Below are positions 22,014-30,023 of a stretch of DNA of 30,438 nt, in pieces; positions within the stretch are counted from its first letter, which is position 1, and each line of letters begins with the position of its first letter. The stretch lies in assembly GCF_000003815.2 (NCBI RefSeq), contig NC_049992.1:7308460-7338897 (forward strand), in the 5' to 3' direction. The DNA comes from Branchiostoma floridae (taxonomy: Eukaryota; Chordata; Leptocardii; Amphioxiformes; Branchiostomatidae). The notes beneath the pieces are model-generated. The model did no database searches. It was not told where the DNA came from and was given only the letters and a program-made list of their open reading frames with translations. Both the position numbers and the translations under genes were made by a program.

Positions 22014-22113
22014 NNNNNNNNNNNNNNNNNNNNNNNNNNNNNNNNNNNNNNNNNNNNNNNNNNNNNNNNNNNNNNNNNNNNNNNNNNNNNNNNNNNNNNN
22101 NNNNNNNNNNNNN
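22014..22113. other. Assembly gap, 100 N
   Basis: Exactly 100 N, a conventional size for an unknown gap, preceded by a run of 12 C at 22002-22013. The homopolymer probably stopped sequencing or assembly. Frames crossing it are meaningless. Confidence 0.98.
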
Positions 22114-22856
22114 AGCTCATAAGATAGCAAAGACACAAAAACAAGACAAAATTTCTTAGCGATCCTGAAATTAGTTATGTAACCTACCCTAAAAGTTTGT
22201 ATTGATTCAGTCATGGGATTAATTCAATTAGAGGGTACATGAGGAGTTTAGTAGAAGACTGAATGCTTTTGAGGCACGTGGAGCAACTGGGTACTTTATT
22301 GTATAATGCGAAGTAGTATGCATTTATTACTTTCAAAAATTAATATCTGTCGGCCCCTTTAAAATGAATCAAACATGTGTCTTTTTCTTGTGGCCATGTT
22401 TTTTTTCAAGATTATGGGCCGCTAGTGCAAAACTGTGCTATGCTTAAATTCTTTTACGTTTCCCTGGTTATACCTATAGTTCAAAGCAATATTCTTCGAC
22501 ACTCGTCAAAAATTTATACAACAACCATTTATTAGTATCCTTCAATAAAGTCACAACAGTGGATGATCAGAGACAATGATTCAAAATATCATGTTATAAA
22601 TATCCACGAATTCGTTTAAGTGAAAAAAGCAAGCAGTAGAACAACATCAGGCGGCTATATAAATGTTTGGTCTTTTACATTTACATACTTTTACAGTCAA
22701 GCACTCAAGCACAGTTTATACATACATTCGATATCAAAAGCATGTCTCCTTGTTATCACAAGAGAAACGTAAAATTTACAGAACTGAAAAACTTACTATT
22801 AATCAGGCTATTAATGGAAAACGTTCATATCACAATGGCACCTTTTTCTCACGAAC
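22114..22856. other. 3' flank of the receptor gene
   Basis: No separate gene was seen. Part of this stretch is presumably the 3' untranslated region of the minus-strand receptor, whose stop codon is at 22857-22859. The overlapping plus-strand frames at 22663-22966 have no support. Confidence 0.5.
22528..22533 (-). promoter_or_regulatory. Possible polyadenylation signal (AATAAA) for the receptor gene
   Basis: TTTATT on the plus strand reads AATAAA on the minus strand, about 325 nt after the stop codon. Another lies at 22323-22328. A hexamer alone is weak evidence. Confidence 0.3.
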
Positions 22857-25265
22857 CTAATCTTTCCGACATGTTCCTTTTTCCACTTTCAATTCGACCT
22901 CTTGAACACCATCTTCGCTGGTACCCATATTCCTCTCTGACTGTTCTATTTCCAGTTCCTCGATAGTTTCACTCGCGATGTCATCCGCTGTTCCAGCTTT
23001 GTAAAGATTTGTTCGATTTGACTCAACTGTACGATCAGTCATTTTATAACCTGTCTGGTCTTGTTCGACGGACTTTGTGACAGGAATTCTCCACGCCCTA
23101 CACTTTGCCAAGGTTGCTGTTTTTACACCTTTCTGATAGTGCGAAGTATTGGCGGTGGCGTTTCTTGTTGTGGGCAACTCTACTGAAGCTGTAGCTGCAT
23201 AGAAAGTCACTGAGCCAACGTCTACATCACAATTCTCGTCTTGTGTGTCATTTTCGTATTTGTTGTTTATTTCCGTGTCCACACATGGAGGGTTTTCTGT
23301 CGCTGGGTTTTGTTCACTGCTGGCATCATCGTCTTTTATTTCACAGTAGTCGTGGCCAGAGGGAGCATACACTTCATCTTCATCGATCTCATTGTATGTC
23401 TTGTCGTTTTCTTGACGAGAATCTCGCACGCTCTGACCCTGTTGGGTTTTGGTGGTACCACCCAGGTCCATTGCGTTACTCTGTAAGAACGGTGGGGCCC
23501 TGATTTTCGCTAACGGAAAGCCTTGCCTATTGTCATCTGAATTTGCATGAGTTCTCCGCTTTTGGTAGTAGTAAACACACAAACTGAGTACAGCAAGGAA
23601 ACACACTGGGATGGATAGACCTGCAACTATAAAGCCCACTTTTAGAGGTATCGAAAATACCGTTTTGTTTCTAGCGCCGTCGATATCAGGAATAGCATTA
23701 GTCTGTGTGAGAGAAACCGTCATGGCTGTGGTATTATCAGTTTTTACGGCCAGAATCAAAGTGGGTGGAGGGGGAAGTGTTGTGTTTTCTAAACTACGCA
23801 TTCTATCACCTGAAATACCAGGATCGGTGACAGGACATTTTGTGTCACCTTCTTTCTTTGTGATCGTCACATTGACAAACAATTCGTGTTTGTCCATATT
23901 GACTACGACAAAACAAGCTACTCTGGTAAAAGATTCGTCTCCACTGCCAATATGGTGTGAAGAAGCACTTCTCAGCTGAGAGTCGTCCGTTTGATTTTTC
24001 AACTTGGTTACTACAATACCAATACTTTCCGATCTGGAATGATTGCCACCCGTTTCTACCGCGGAAAATCGTAAACTGGACCCACCCTTTAAAGGCCAAT
24101 GCACACTACCAGACCCTCCCCAGGCCTTCAGACACTGATTTGAAAAAGTCGTCTTGTCCGGACTGTTCGTTGCTATGACGACAAACGGAGAGTTAGCCGC
24201 AAAATTACTCAATCGAGGGTTTCCTGCACAGGGGAACACATATTTTGTTGGGTCGTAATTTTCCCAGCTCAGCAGACTGATCCAATCAATGCTGAATCTT
24301 TCCCCTGTTCTTTCATAATTGATGTATAAAACAATGTCTACTACATCGAATCGCATCCACTGCGTTGCGGAAAGGTCCTGCCAAGACAGCCAGCGGTCAC
24401 AATTTTCTCTGACTGCGCGCCAGTACAATTTCCGTACAATGTTCGCGTTCGAGATCACATTTGCTCCGCCGAGCACGACTCTGTCAATGTTTTGAAGACC
24501 CCTAAATGTTTCTTCTTGCAGACAAACTATGTCGTTGTTACTAATGTCTAGAAGTTTCAGTTCTATCAAACACTCAAACGTGTCGGGTAAGACTGTTTCA
24601 ATTTTGTTTCCACCGAGATACAACTCTTCTAGTTTGTTCTGACCGATAAACCATTGGCTGTGTACTTCTCTCAACTCGTTGTGTTGTAGATGTAACCAAC
24701 ATAAGTTTCCAAGGTTCTGAAAACAAGCAGGGCCTAAACTGGAGATTTTGTTGTGGGAAATCGAAAGGTATGTAAGGGTATATTCCCCCCGCACATGTGT
24801 GTCGCTGTGCCATGTGCTAGGGATGTGCGTTAACATGTTGTGGTCTAAATACAGATATTCCAATCCCTGGAAAACTTCGAATGTAGCAGTGCCTATCTCC
24901 GTTATTCCCGCTTGTATAAGAACCAGGCGTCTAAGCGAAGAGGGGTTGATGGCAGCCAGTTTTTGGGGCGATAATTTCCCAAACTGTAACCCTCTGAACC
25001 CAAGCCAGTTCACACGAAGTAAACAGTTTCCTATTGTTAAAGTTGTATTAATTTCAGCGGATTGATTGCAAGAAATGCACATCGTGTGATGACTGAGGTC
25101 GCTAGGAAATGACTGGCCGGTATACCGTTTCTTGACGGGTTTGCAGACCGACCAGCCTTCCCTTTCACACGTCGGAAAGCAGGTGGGGCCCACTGAAATG
25201 GTGGATACCGTCGCCACGGCCAGAAAAATCAGAATGCGAATCTTGTTTTGAAATCTCCCAACCAT
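22857..25265 (-). CDS. LRR/Ig-like single-pass membrane receptor with ITAM-like tail
   Basis: Intronless 802-codon gene. Seen in order: signal peptide (core about 11-26); atypical Cys-rich N-cap (Cys 29, 33, 41, 63, 66, 81); six typical LRRs of about 24 residues starting at 111, 135 (about 29 residues), 164, 188, 212 and 236; a degenerate last repeat at 260-273; a poorly conserved C-cap (Cys289, Cys346); an Ig-like segment with Cys378, Trp390 and Cys451 at I-set spacing, but without the usual Tyr two residues before the last Cys; a Pro/Thr stalk; membrane span about 543-567 followed by QKRR. N-glycosylation sequons include 67, 73, 408, 424, 465, 494, 511 and 533. The 235-residue tail is acidic, with tyrosines at 624 (YNEI), 633, 640 (YCEI), 670 (YENDT, a Grb2-type YxN), 689, 710, 740 and 755. 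LRR-Ig receptors are strongly expanded in lancelets; a role in cell-surface recognition or signalling is inferred. The first ATG precedes the signal peptide directly, supporting this start. The ligand is unknown. Confidence 0.93.
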   Translation of the reverse strand: MVGRFQNKIRILIFLAVATVSTISVGPTCFPTCEREGWSVCKPVKKRYTGQSFPSDLSHHTMCISCNQSAEINTTLTIGNCLLRVNWLGFRGLQFGKLSPQKLAAINPSSLRRLVLIQAGITEIGTATFEVFQGLEYLYLDHNMLTHIPSTWHSDTHVRGEYTLTYLSISHNKISSLGPACFQNLGNLCWLHLQHNELREVHSQWFIGQNKLEELYLGGNKIETVLPDTFECLIELKLLDISNNDIVCLQEETFRGLQNIDRVVLGGANVISNANIVRKLYWRAVRENCDRWLSWQDLSATQWMRFDVVDIVLYINYERTGERFSIDWISLLSWENYDPTKYVFPCAGNPRLSNFAANSPFVVIATNSPDKTTFSNQCLKAWGGSGSVHWPLKGGSSLRFSAVETGGNHSRSESIGIVVTKLKNQTDDSQLRSASSHHIGSGDESFTRVACFVVVNMDKHELFVNVTITKKEGDTKCPVTDPGISGDRMRSLENTTLPPPPTLILAVKTDNTTAMTVSLTQTNAIPDIDGARNKTVFSIPLKVGFIVAGLSIPVCFLAVLSLCVYYYQKRRTHANSDDNRQGFPLAKIRAPPFLQSNAMDLGGTTKTQQGQSVRDSRQENDKTYNEIDEDEVYAPSGHDYCEIKDDDASSEQNPATENPPCVDTEINNKYENDTQDENCDVDVGSVTFYAATASVELPTTRNATANTSHYQKGVKTATLAKCRAWRIPVTKSVEQDQTGYKMTDRTVESNRTNLYKAGTADDIASETIEELEIEQSERNMGTSEDGVQEVELKVEKGTCRKD

Positions 25266-25292
25266 TTTGACGAAAGCTACTTACTCCTTTAC

Positions 25293-25320
25293 GAAAAGAG
25301 GAAAAGTCGTTTCAGTTTCG
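25293..25320. promoter_or_regulatory. ISRE (IRF site) with adjacent ETS/PU.1-like core before the receptor
   Basis: GTTTCAGTTTCG at 25309-25320 reads CGAAACTGAAAC on the minus strand, an exact match to the GAAANNGAAAC core bound by interferon regulatory factors. It lies 44-55 nt before the ATG. AAAAGAGGAAAAG at 25295-25307 contains the GAGGAA core of PU.1-type ETS sites. No TATA box was identified and the transcription start is unknown, so the site could lie in the 5' leader. Confidence 0.4.
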
Positions 25321-25850
25321 TCTACCCTGTATACGTAAAACTCTGAGTACTACTCGACGCCTTTGAATTTTAAGTACTTCTTGCTCTCGTTATACAGCCT
25401 TACGGTTACAGACGGACACCCTTAAATGTTTTGTATACTGAGTATCAAGAGACTGGCTAATCTACTGGATAATCTACTGGTAGAAACCTACTTATGCGCT
25501 GCGGGGAAAGAGATAATGTTCCCAAACAGTCAACGAAGCCTTTTTTGCCTGACGTCTCGAACGTTGCTGAATAAGTACCGGGGTTTTCTCACCGAGACAC
25601 TCTCAGGATCAGTGCGGGGTTGCGGCGTGGCCTTGCCGCAGACGGAATGACATGTTCTCGTCAAGGTGAAAAGAGCGCAAGCTGCACTTAAATTAGTTGT
25701 ATCAGTTGTTCTTTGGTGATCCCGAATCAGTTGACGCTATTTCTCCGTGGCATGGGTCTGGTGCCCAGAAGATGTAGATACACGCCCTATGGTAAAGAAC
25801 CGTTGAAGGTGACAGCTAAGAGAGGAGGTGACAGCAGCAACATCTGAATT
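25321..25850. other. Upstream flank of the receptor gene
   Basis: No gene, TATA box or repeat family was identified. The 74-codon plus-strand frame at 25426-25650 has no support. Confidence 0.4.
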
Positions 25851-25986
25851 TAAACCTGCAACTGTTGAAAGTCATTCTAGACTTCAGACCAATTTGCTTA
25901 TGTAAAACCCACGTGGTGACCTACCCTGTACCCCCCCCCCCAAAAGGCCACAATGCATATCAAGTGGTTCGTCACAGATGAAACAA
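25851..25986 (+). repeat. Direct duplication, copy 1
   Basis: TAAACCTGCAACTGTTGAAA, then TCTAGACTTCAGACCAATTT, CACGTGGTGAC, CAATGCATA and CAAGT, followed by CAGATGAAA, align in order with 27053-27175. A run of about 10 C at 25931 is private to this copy. Offset is about 1.2 kb, same orientation. Confidence 0.8.
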
Positions 25987-26033
25987 AACAAGAGGTCGGA
26001 GACCTCATACCTCCATGGAATATTCAGAAGTTC

Positions 26034-26473
26034 TAGGGCTGGGTACCGGTAAGGTGTACCGGTACAAGACCGTTTTTCTCATTGGACCGATCAAGAAAAA
26101 CCGGACCTGAAAAAATTCGGTGGACTGGATGTTGGACCGATTTGAAAATGAACAGATTATATGATCAGGCATTCACACGTTTGGGGCTTACCGATCGAGG
26201 AAAATAACAAGAGCGAAGTAGAGTAGAGTCAATAGTCATTTCTACCAAGTTTTACAGTCAATCGTACAGAAACAGTTTTTAAACGCCAGTGGATGTCAAA
26301 TACTCCACAAAACAGATTTCTTTTTTGCGAAAGGGGACCCATTGTTTTGAGTATCATCTATTCACAAGTTCTCACACGCTGAGTCAGGTACAGGTTCAGG
26401 TCCGGACAAGGACCCGATCCTCTGGACCTGAACCGGGCCTGGACATGAATTTTCTGTACCGGTACCCACCCTA
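26034..26473. repeat. 440-bp element with GGGTACCGGTA inverted ends
   Basis: The left end TAGGGCTGGGTACCGGTA is mirrored by TGTACCGGTACCCACCCTA at the right. The subterminal parts are rich in GGACC, CCGGACC and GGTCC words pairing across the element. No coding frame and no clear target duplication were found. It sits between the two copies of the direct duplication at 25851 and 27053. Confidence 0.8.
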
Positions 26474-26628
26474 CATACTAGTATAATCTATGCACTGTGG
26501 AGTACACAATGTCATTTCATTTAGGCCACGCCGAGGTTCTGCTGCAGTACCAAGGCCACTCGACAGGGGCCCAAACCGTCCTAGACTCTCGTCTTCCCAT
26601 TTACAACCCTACCAGATGTTTTGATGTT

Positions 26629-26674
26629 ATGCTGACCACAAAAACAAATATCAGGAAACACAAACAGACACACG

Positions 26675-26743
<69 letters not shown>
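26629..26743. repeat. (CA)n microsatellite with repeated flank
   Basis: A CA run of about 64 bp (26680-26743) follows ATGCTGACCACAAAAACAAA then TATCAGGAAACACA. The same flank is found inverted at 19275-19321 beside its own CA/TG-rich sequence, so the microsatellite grew from the tail of a dispersed repeat. The 144-codon frame at 26497-26931 crosses it and is an artefact. Confidence 0.8.
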
Positions 26744-26745
<2 letters not shown>

Positions 26746-27052
26746 ACAAACAATAAAAGCTATACCTCCTTACCTTCTCCCCGCAAAGCCGGACCAAAAC
26801 GATTTTTTTCAAAGTTCTTTTTTGTTGCGAATTGCAAACCTCAGACCCATCTAGTTCCAACCTCAGACCAATTCAATTTTAATCTTAGATTTAGGATGTG
26901 CCCTACTTCCCAGCCTTCGAGCGCTGATTAGTGATTTTTAACATATAGCCCGGACTCTTTATAGTTTGCTGCGAAGGTGGTATCTGCGCCTGTTAAAAAG
27001 GCGATCTTTCGCCTCAAACTAAAACAGTAATGACCAAGACAACATTAACAAC

Positions 27053-27175
27053 TAAACCTGCAACTGTTGGAGTCAATCTAGACTTCAGACCAATTTGTTC
27101 ACGTGGTGACCCTCCACGTATCACCAAAGGAAAAGACACCAATGCATAGCAAGTCGCTCAACGCAGATGAAAACA
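27053..27175 (+). repeat. Direct duplication, copy 2
   Basis: Second copy of 25851-25986, about 75-80 percent similar by eye. Confidence 0.8.
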
Positions 27176-27229
27176 TTTCAATCTCCTGCTCCCCCACATC
27201 CAATTTTCAAACTTTCTGCTCTACTTTTT

Positions 27230-27480
27230 ACCTTCGCCAAGACGGTTATGTTTTGTGGAGCGCGCGTGTGTCTTCGGCACGTGATAACTCGAGAATGCCT
27301 GGGTGGATTGTGTTGATACTTGGGAGTGTGGCTAGGTCCTGATGATACCTCAAAACGATATAATTTTGGCCCCCCTAGCGACTTTTGTACGTACGTCTGA
27401 TTTCTCGTGTTTTGGACTTGCTTTGGTCATGAATTTTGGTTGATGGATAGCTCTTTGGAGGGAGGTTAAGTCTTGGGCCA
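27230..27480 (+). repeat. Dispersed repeat, CCTTCGCCAAGAAGG family, copy 2
   Basis: ACCTTCGCCAAGACGGTTATG, then ATAACTCGAGAATGCCTGG, GTGGATTGTGTTGATACTTGG, GGTCCTGATGATACC and AATTTTGGCCCCCCTAGCG. This is longer and better kept than the copy at 3177. It looks like a non-coding dispersed repeat; superfamily not determined. Confidence 0.5.
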
Positions 27481-27684
27481 CCTACTGACTTTGTTTCAAC
27501 TGCAGTGGCCGATCTTGTTTCATATCGTCAAGATTTTTGGTGTGTAGATAGCGAAAGTGATGATTTACACAAACATATGCTAATTACGCAAATCAGAATC
27601 TAGTTTACAGAATTGATGAGGAAAGTTTATAAATCCGCTGCATTCCATGAAGATTCAATTTGCATAATCACGGGCGTGTGTAAG

Positions 27685-28130
27685 TCGGGCCCTACCATTC
27701 TCCTACGCAGAGGGACCACAGTCGTGTCGACACTCCTTATAATTGTGGTCACCTCTGCTGTCTGGAGCACTCAGATCAGTTACTGACCGCCCTGCTTACA
27801 AACATTAATGAGCTTACCCTTATATGGGAATCAGCAAATCAGCGCCCAATCAGGCCTTTGCGAGATCCCTTTCGAAAACAAGAAGGCCAATTCTCTGATT
27901 GGCTGACAGCTGGTTTGTGGTGACGCTCACAGTAACTGCTGGTGGGCCTCCAGACAGCAGGACCCCAACAGGCAGTCAGCTAGTGCCGTTGGGGACCGTG
28001 TGTAGGAGGATGGGCCCTAGTTACTCGATCCAAACCGGTACAGCACATTGTGGTCCCCTAGGAAGAACGGCCTACATGTTGGCCGATAGGGCTTATCAGT
28101 ATAAATAAAGGTGAACTGAACTGAACTGAA
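27685..28130 (+). repeat. Retroelement-like repeat ending in (CTGAA)n
   Basis: ATAAATAAAGGTGAACTGAA then CTGAACTGAAC at 28101-28131 is a short tandem tail typical of non-LTR or SINE 3' ends. Upstream, GGGCCCTACCATTCTCCTAC (27709) and TGTAGGAGGATGGGCCCTA (27999) form an inverted pair, as do CTGCTGTCTGGAG (27757) and CTCCAGACAGCAG (27948). This region is therefore a foldback followed by a tail, or two nested elements. The 69-codon frame at 27899-28108 is not supported as a gene. Confidence 0.55.
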
Positions 28131-28263
28131 CATACTGTTTGGTTCTCAATGTTGTTACACTTATCGTTCTTATCATATGTATTACATTTAGCAAAATGAT
28201 GGTGTATGAAGGGGTGTTATCTTGAATAAGCTGTAGCAGAAGTTTTAATTTCTCAACTACCAT

Positions 28264-28439
28264 NNNNNNNNNNNNNNNNNNNNNNNNNNNNNNNNNNNNN
28301 NNNNNNNNNNNNNNNNNNNNNNNNNNNNNNNNNNNNNNNNNNNNNNNNNNNNNNNNNNNNNNNNNNNNNNNNNNNNNNNNNNNNNNNNNNNNNNNNNNNN
28401 NNNNNNNNNNNNNNNNNNNNNNNNNNNNNNNNNNNNNNN
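28264..28439. other. Assembly gap, 176 N
   Basis: The non-round length suggests an estimated gap. It truncates the candidate exon at 28440-28550 on the minus strand. Confidence 0.98.
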
Positions 28440-28550
28440 CTTGAGACAGTTGAGAAATGAAGCTTGTTGATGGGCCAGAAGCTGTCCGCCATATTGTACC
28501 CATGGGTCCAGGAATGCCCAAATAAGCCTATGTGTGACGTAAGCACCGAT
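28440..28550 (-). CDS. Possible exon of the right-edge gene, cut by the gap
   Basis: On the minus strand TCCTTTCTTTTTCTGCAG immediately precedes 28550, an excellent acceptor. Two frames stay open for the 111 nt to the gap. The phase-0 frame, which fits the exon at 29229-29378, reads IGAYVTHRLIWAFLDPWVQY and onward with GC3 near 46 percent. The other begins SVLTSHIGLFGHSW with GC3 near 64 percent. The frame conflict leaves coding status unsettled; it could be a non-coding exon or repeat. Confidence 0.35.
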
Positions 28551-28883
28551 CTGCAGAAAAAGAAAGGATGGATATTTTAAAGCAAAGATACAAAGAATTT
28601 GTGTAATCATACGATAAATATCACATTTAGAACGCTATTGATTGTTATATACTAGCTGGGTGAAAGTCATCAAAAAAGCGAGAAGAGGTAGAAAACAATC
28701 GATAACATGCTACTTTTTCCGGGCAAGATCGTATCAAAATTGGAAAAGAAATTACTTATTCAAACAAACGTTTATGTTAGGTTAGACATCTATGTAACAA
28801 TGTTTAAAGACAGTTAAAACTCTACAAATGGCTAGACGTACTATGGTAATTATTTCTTCTGTCAGTTCATTCTGGTGACACCG

Positions 28884-28913
28884 TGAAGAAGAGTGATGGA
28901 TGTCACTCGAAAC
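28884..28913 (+). repeat. TGAAGAA-stem-CGAAAC motif interrupted by a MITE
   Basis: GTGAAGAAGAGTGATGGATG then TCACTCGAAAC contains a perfect 6-bp stem GAGTGA/TCACTC with a TGGATG loop. GATGGATGTCACTCGAAAC is identical to part of the right arm of the element at 15757-15911. The expected continuation (ACGTCCGG) resumes only at about 29068, on the far side of the MITE at 28914-29056. Confidence 0.65.
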
Positions 28914-29056
28914 TAGCCTCTACCAGGCTCCCCGGATCGGTGGTCTAATAGTAATTGTAGAAATTGGACAAAAAGAGTCTACAGTACGCTAGGGGAGTTA
29001 GTCGGCCAGAAGAGTACGTTTCCTCACCACCGATCCGCGGAGCCTGGTAGAGGCTA
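28914..29056. repeat. MITE, TAGCCTCTACC family, copy D, nested insertion
   Basis: The ends are those of copies A and B, and the interior is the reverse complement of copy A with a roughly 20-bp deletion. Flanking ACTCGAAAC (28905-28913) and ACTCGACAC (29061-29069) are a 9-bp target duplication with one mismatch; TTAA lies between the right end and the second copy. It has inserted into a copy of the repeat seen at 15757-15911. Confidence 0.85.
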
Positions 29057-29228
29057 TTAAACTCGACACGTCCGGGGCTGGTTATCTCCGAGTCTTATCC
29101 AGACTTTGAAATATTTTAGAATAATTACATATTCGAACAAACCAAGGACGACCTCAAACCAACCACACACACTATCTTCAGAAAATATGCGACTCCAGCG
29201 TTATGATAATAATTATGTAAGAACAAAC

Positions 29229-29378
29229 CTTAAAAAATTCTCGGAAGCATGTCTTGACGGGTTGGCCCAGCCCGCTACAGATGAGCGCGATGGTAGGGTA
29301 GGCCACACTGACCTGCAGGAACTCTACCAGCCCGAACACAACTCCCCACCACACCGCCAACAGGGGGCCGAGATTCAG
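29229..29378 (-). CDS. Coding exon of a partial membrane-protein gene
   Basis: The minus strand shows acceptor ACGGCTTTGCAG before 29378 and donor AAG/GTTTGT after 29229. The 150-nt interval is exactly 50 open codons, phase 0 at both ends, with about 74 percent third-position GC against AT-leaning surroundings. The peptide begins LNLGPLLAVWWGVVFGLVEF, contains a hydrophobic stretch ending around IALICSG, and finishes in a basic LGQPVKTCFREFFK. That looks like one membrane span followed by a cytosolic juxtamembrane segment. An alternative strong donor (CAG/GTCAGT) would end the exon at 29313. I recognise no family. It joins in phase with the exon at 29908-29976. Confidence 0.6.
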
Positions 29379-29463
29379 CTGCAAAGCCGTGTAACTACGC
29401 GTCTTGGGGGAAATCGCAAACGTCTAGTCATTGATGTGTTCAATTGTTTGTAACTGCACACAT

Positions 29464-29780
29464 GTACGTGACCCTGGCGTCAGCATTTCTAATCAATTGA
29501 CTATGACATTTGTAGTCACGTGAAAATGACGCAAATATTTGTACTCAAGTGACTCTGACGTAAACATTTCGCACTCACGTGACTATGACGTAAATATTTG
29601 TACTCACGCGGCCACGTTGTACTCGTGTGACTATAACGTATTTTGCACTCACGTGACTATGACGTAATTGTACTCCGTAACTATGACTGTGAGTGTTCTG
29701 TACTCAAGTGACTATGACGTAGCTATTTTGCACCCACGTGACCGACGCGGGTACTCACGTGACTATGACGTAGGTATTGT
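29464..29780. repeat. Degenerate minisatellite of E-box plus CRE-like units
   Basis: About 12 degenerate units of roughly 20-31 bp follow the consensus TACTCACGTGACTATGACGT then AAATATTTG. The core ACTCACGTGACTATGACGTA is exact at 29573, 29647 and 29753. Each good unit carries CACGTGAC (palindromic E-box, USF/TFE type) and TGACGTA (CRE/ATF-like). It lies in the 529-nt intron between the two candidate exons of the right-edge gene. Confidence 0.85.
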
Positions 29781-29907
29781 TCGCCATACTGGATGACTAA
29801 ACTCCAAGTTTCAAGTGAAATTTTGAATTTGTATATGCAGATACGAATAACGCAATTACAACGTAAATCTGTTGTTTGACAAATAAAAAAAGGCTCCTAA
29901 AATGTAC

Positions 29908-29976
29908 CTTGCTCTCCTGAAACAAATCGCCAAACTCGGGCAAGAGCAGCTGGCGGCAGTCTGACGTAACTGGTGC
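29908..29976 (-). CDS. Coding exon upstream of 29229-29378
   Basis: The minus-strand acceptor TTGAACTTTTTGTTGGACGACAG precedes 29976, and the donor AAG/GTACAT follows 29908. The 69-nt interval is 23 codons, phase 0 at both ends, with third-position GC near 70 percent. The peptide is APVTSDCRQLLLPEFGDLFQ followed by ESK. One Cys followed in the next exon by a membrane span suggests an extracellular loop of a multi-span protein; this is inference. The open frame extends further upstream (to 30111) with poorer codon use, so the acceptor position is the most likely but not the only choice. Confidence 0.45.
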
Positions 29977-30023
29977 CTGTCGTCCAACAAAAAGTTCAAA
30001 GTCAAATGAATGTCCGACAAGCC

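Noticed and set aside
21927-22214. Minus-strand frames spanning the first N run.
   Set aside because: Held open by unknown bases.
23241-25065. Plus-strand frames and other minus-strand frames overlapping the receptor gene.
   Set aside because: Shadows of the 802-codon gene in other frames.
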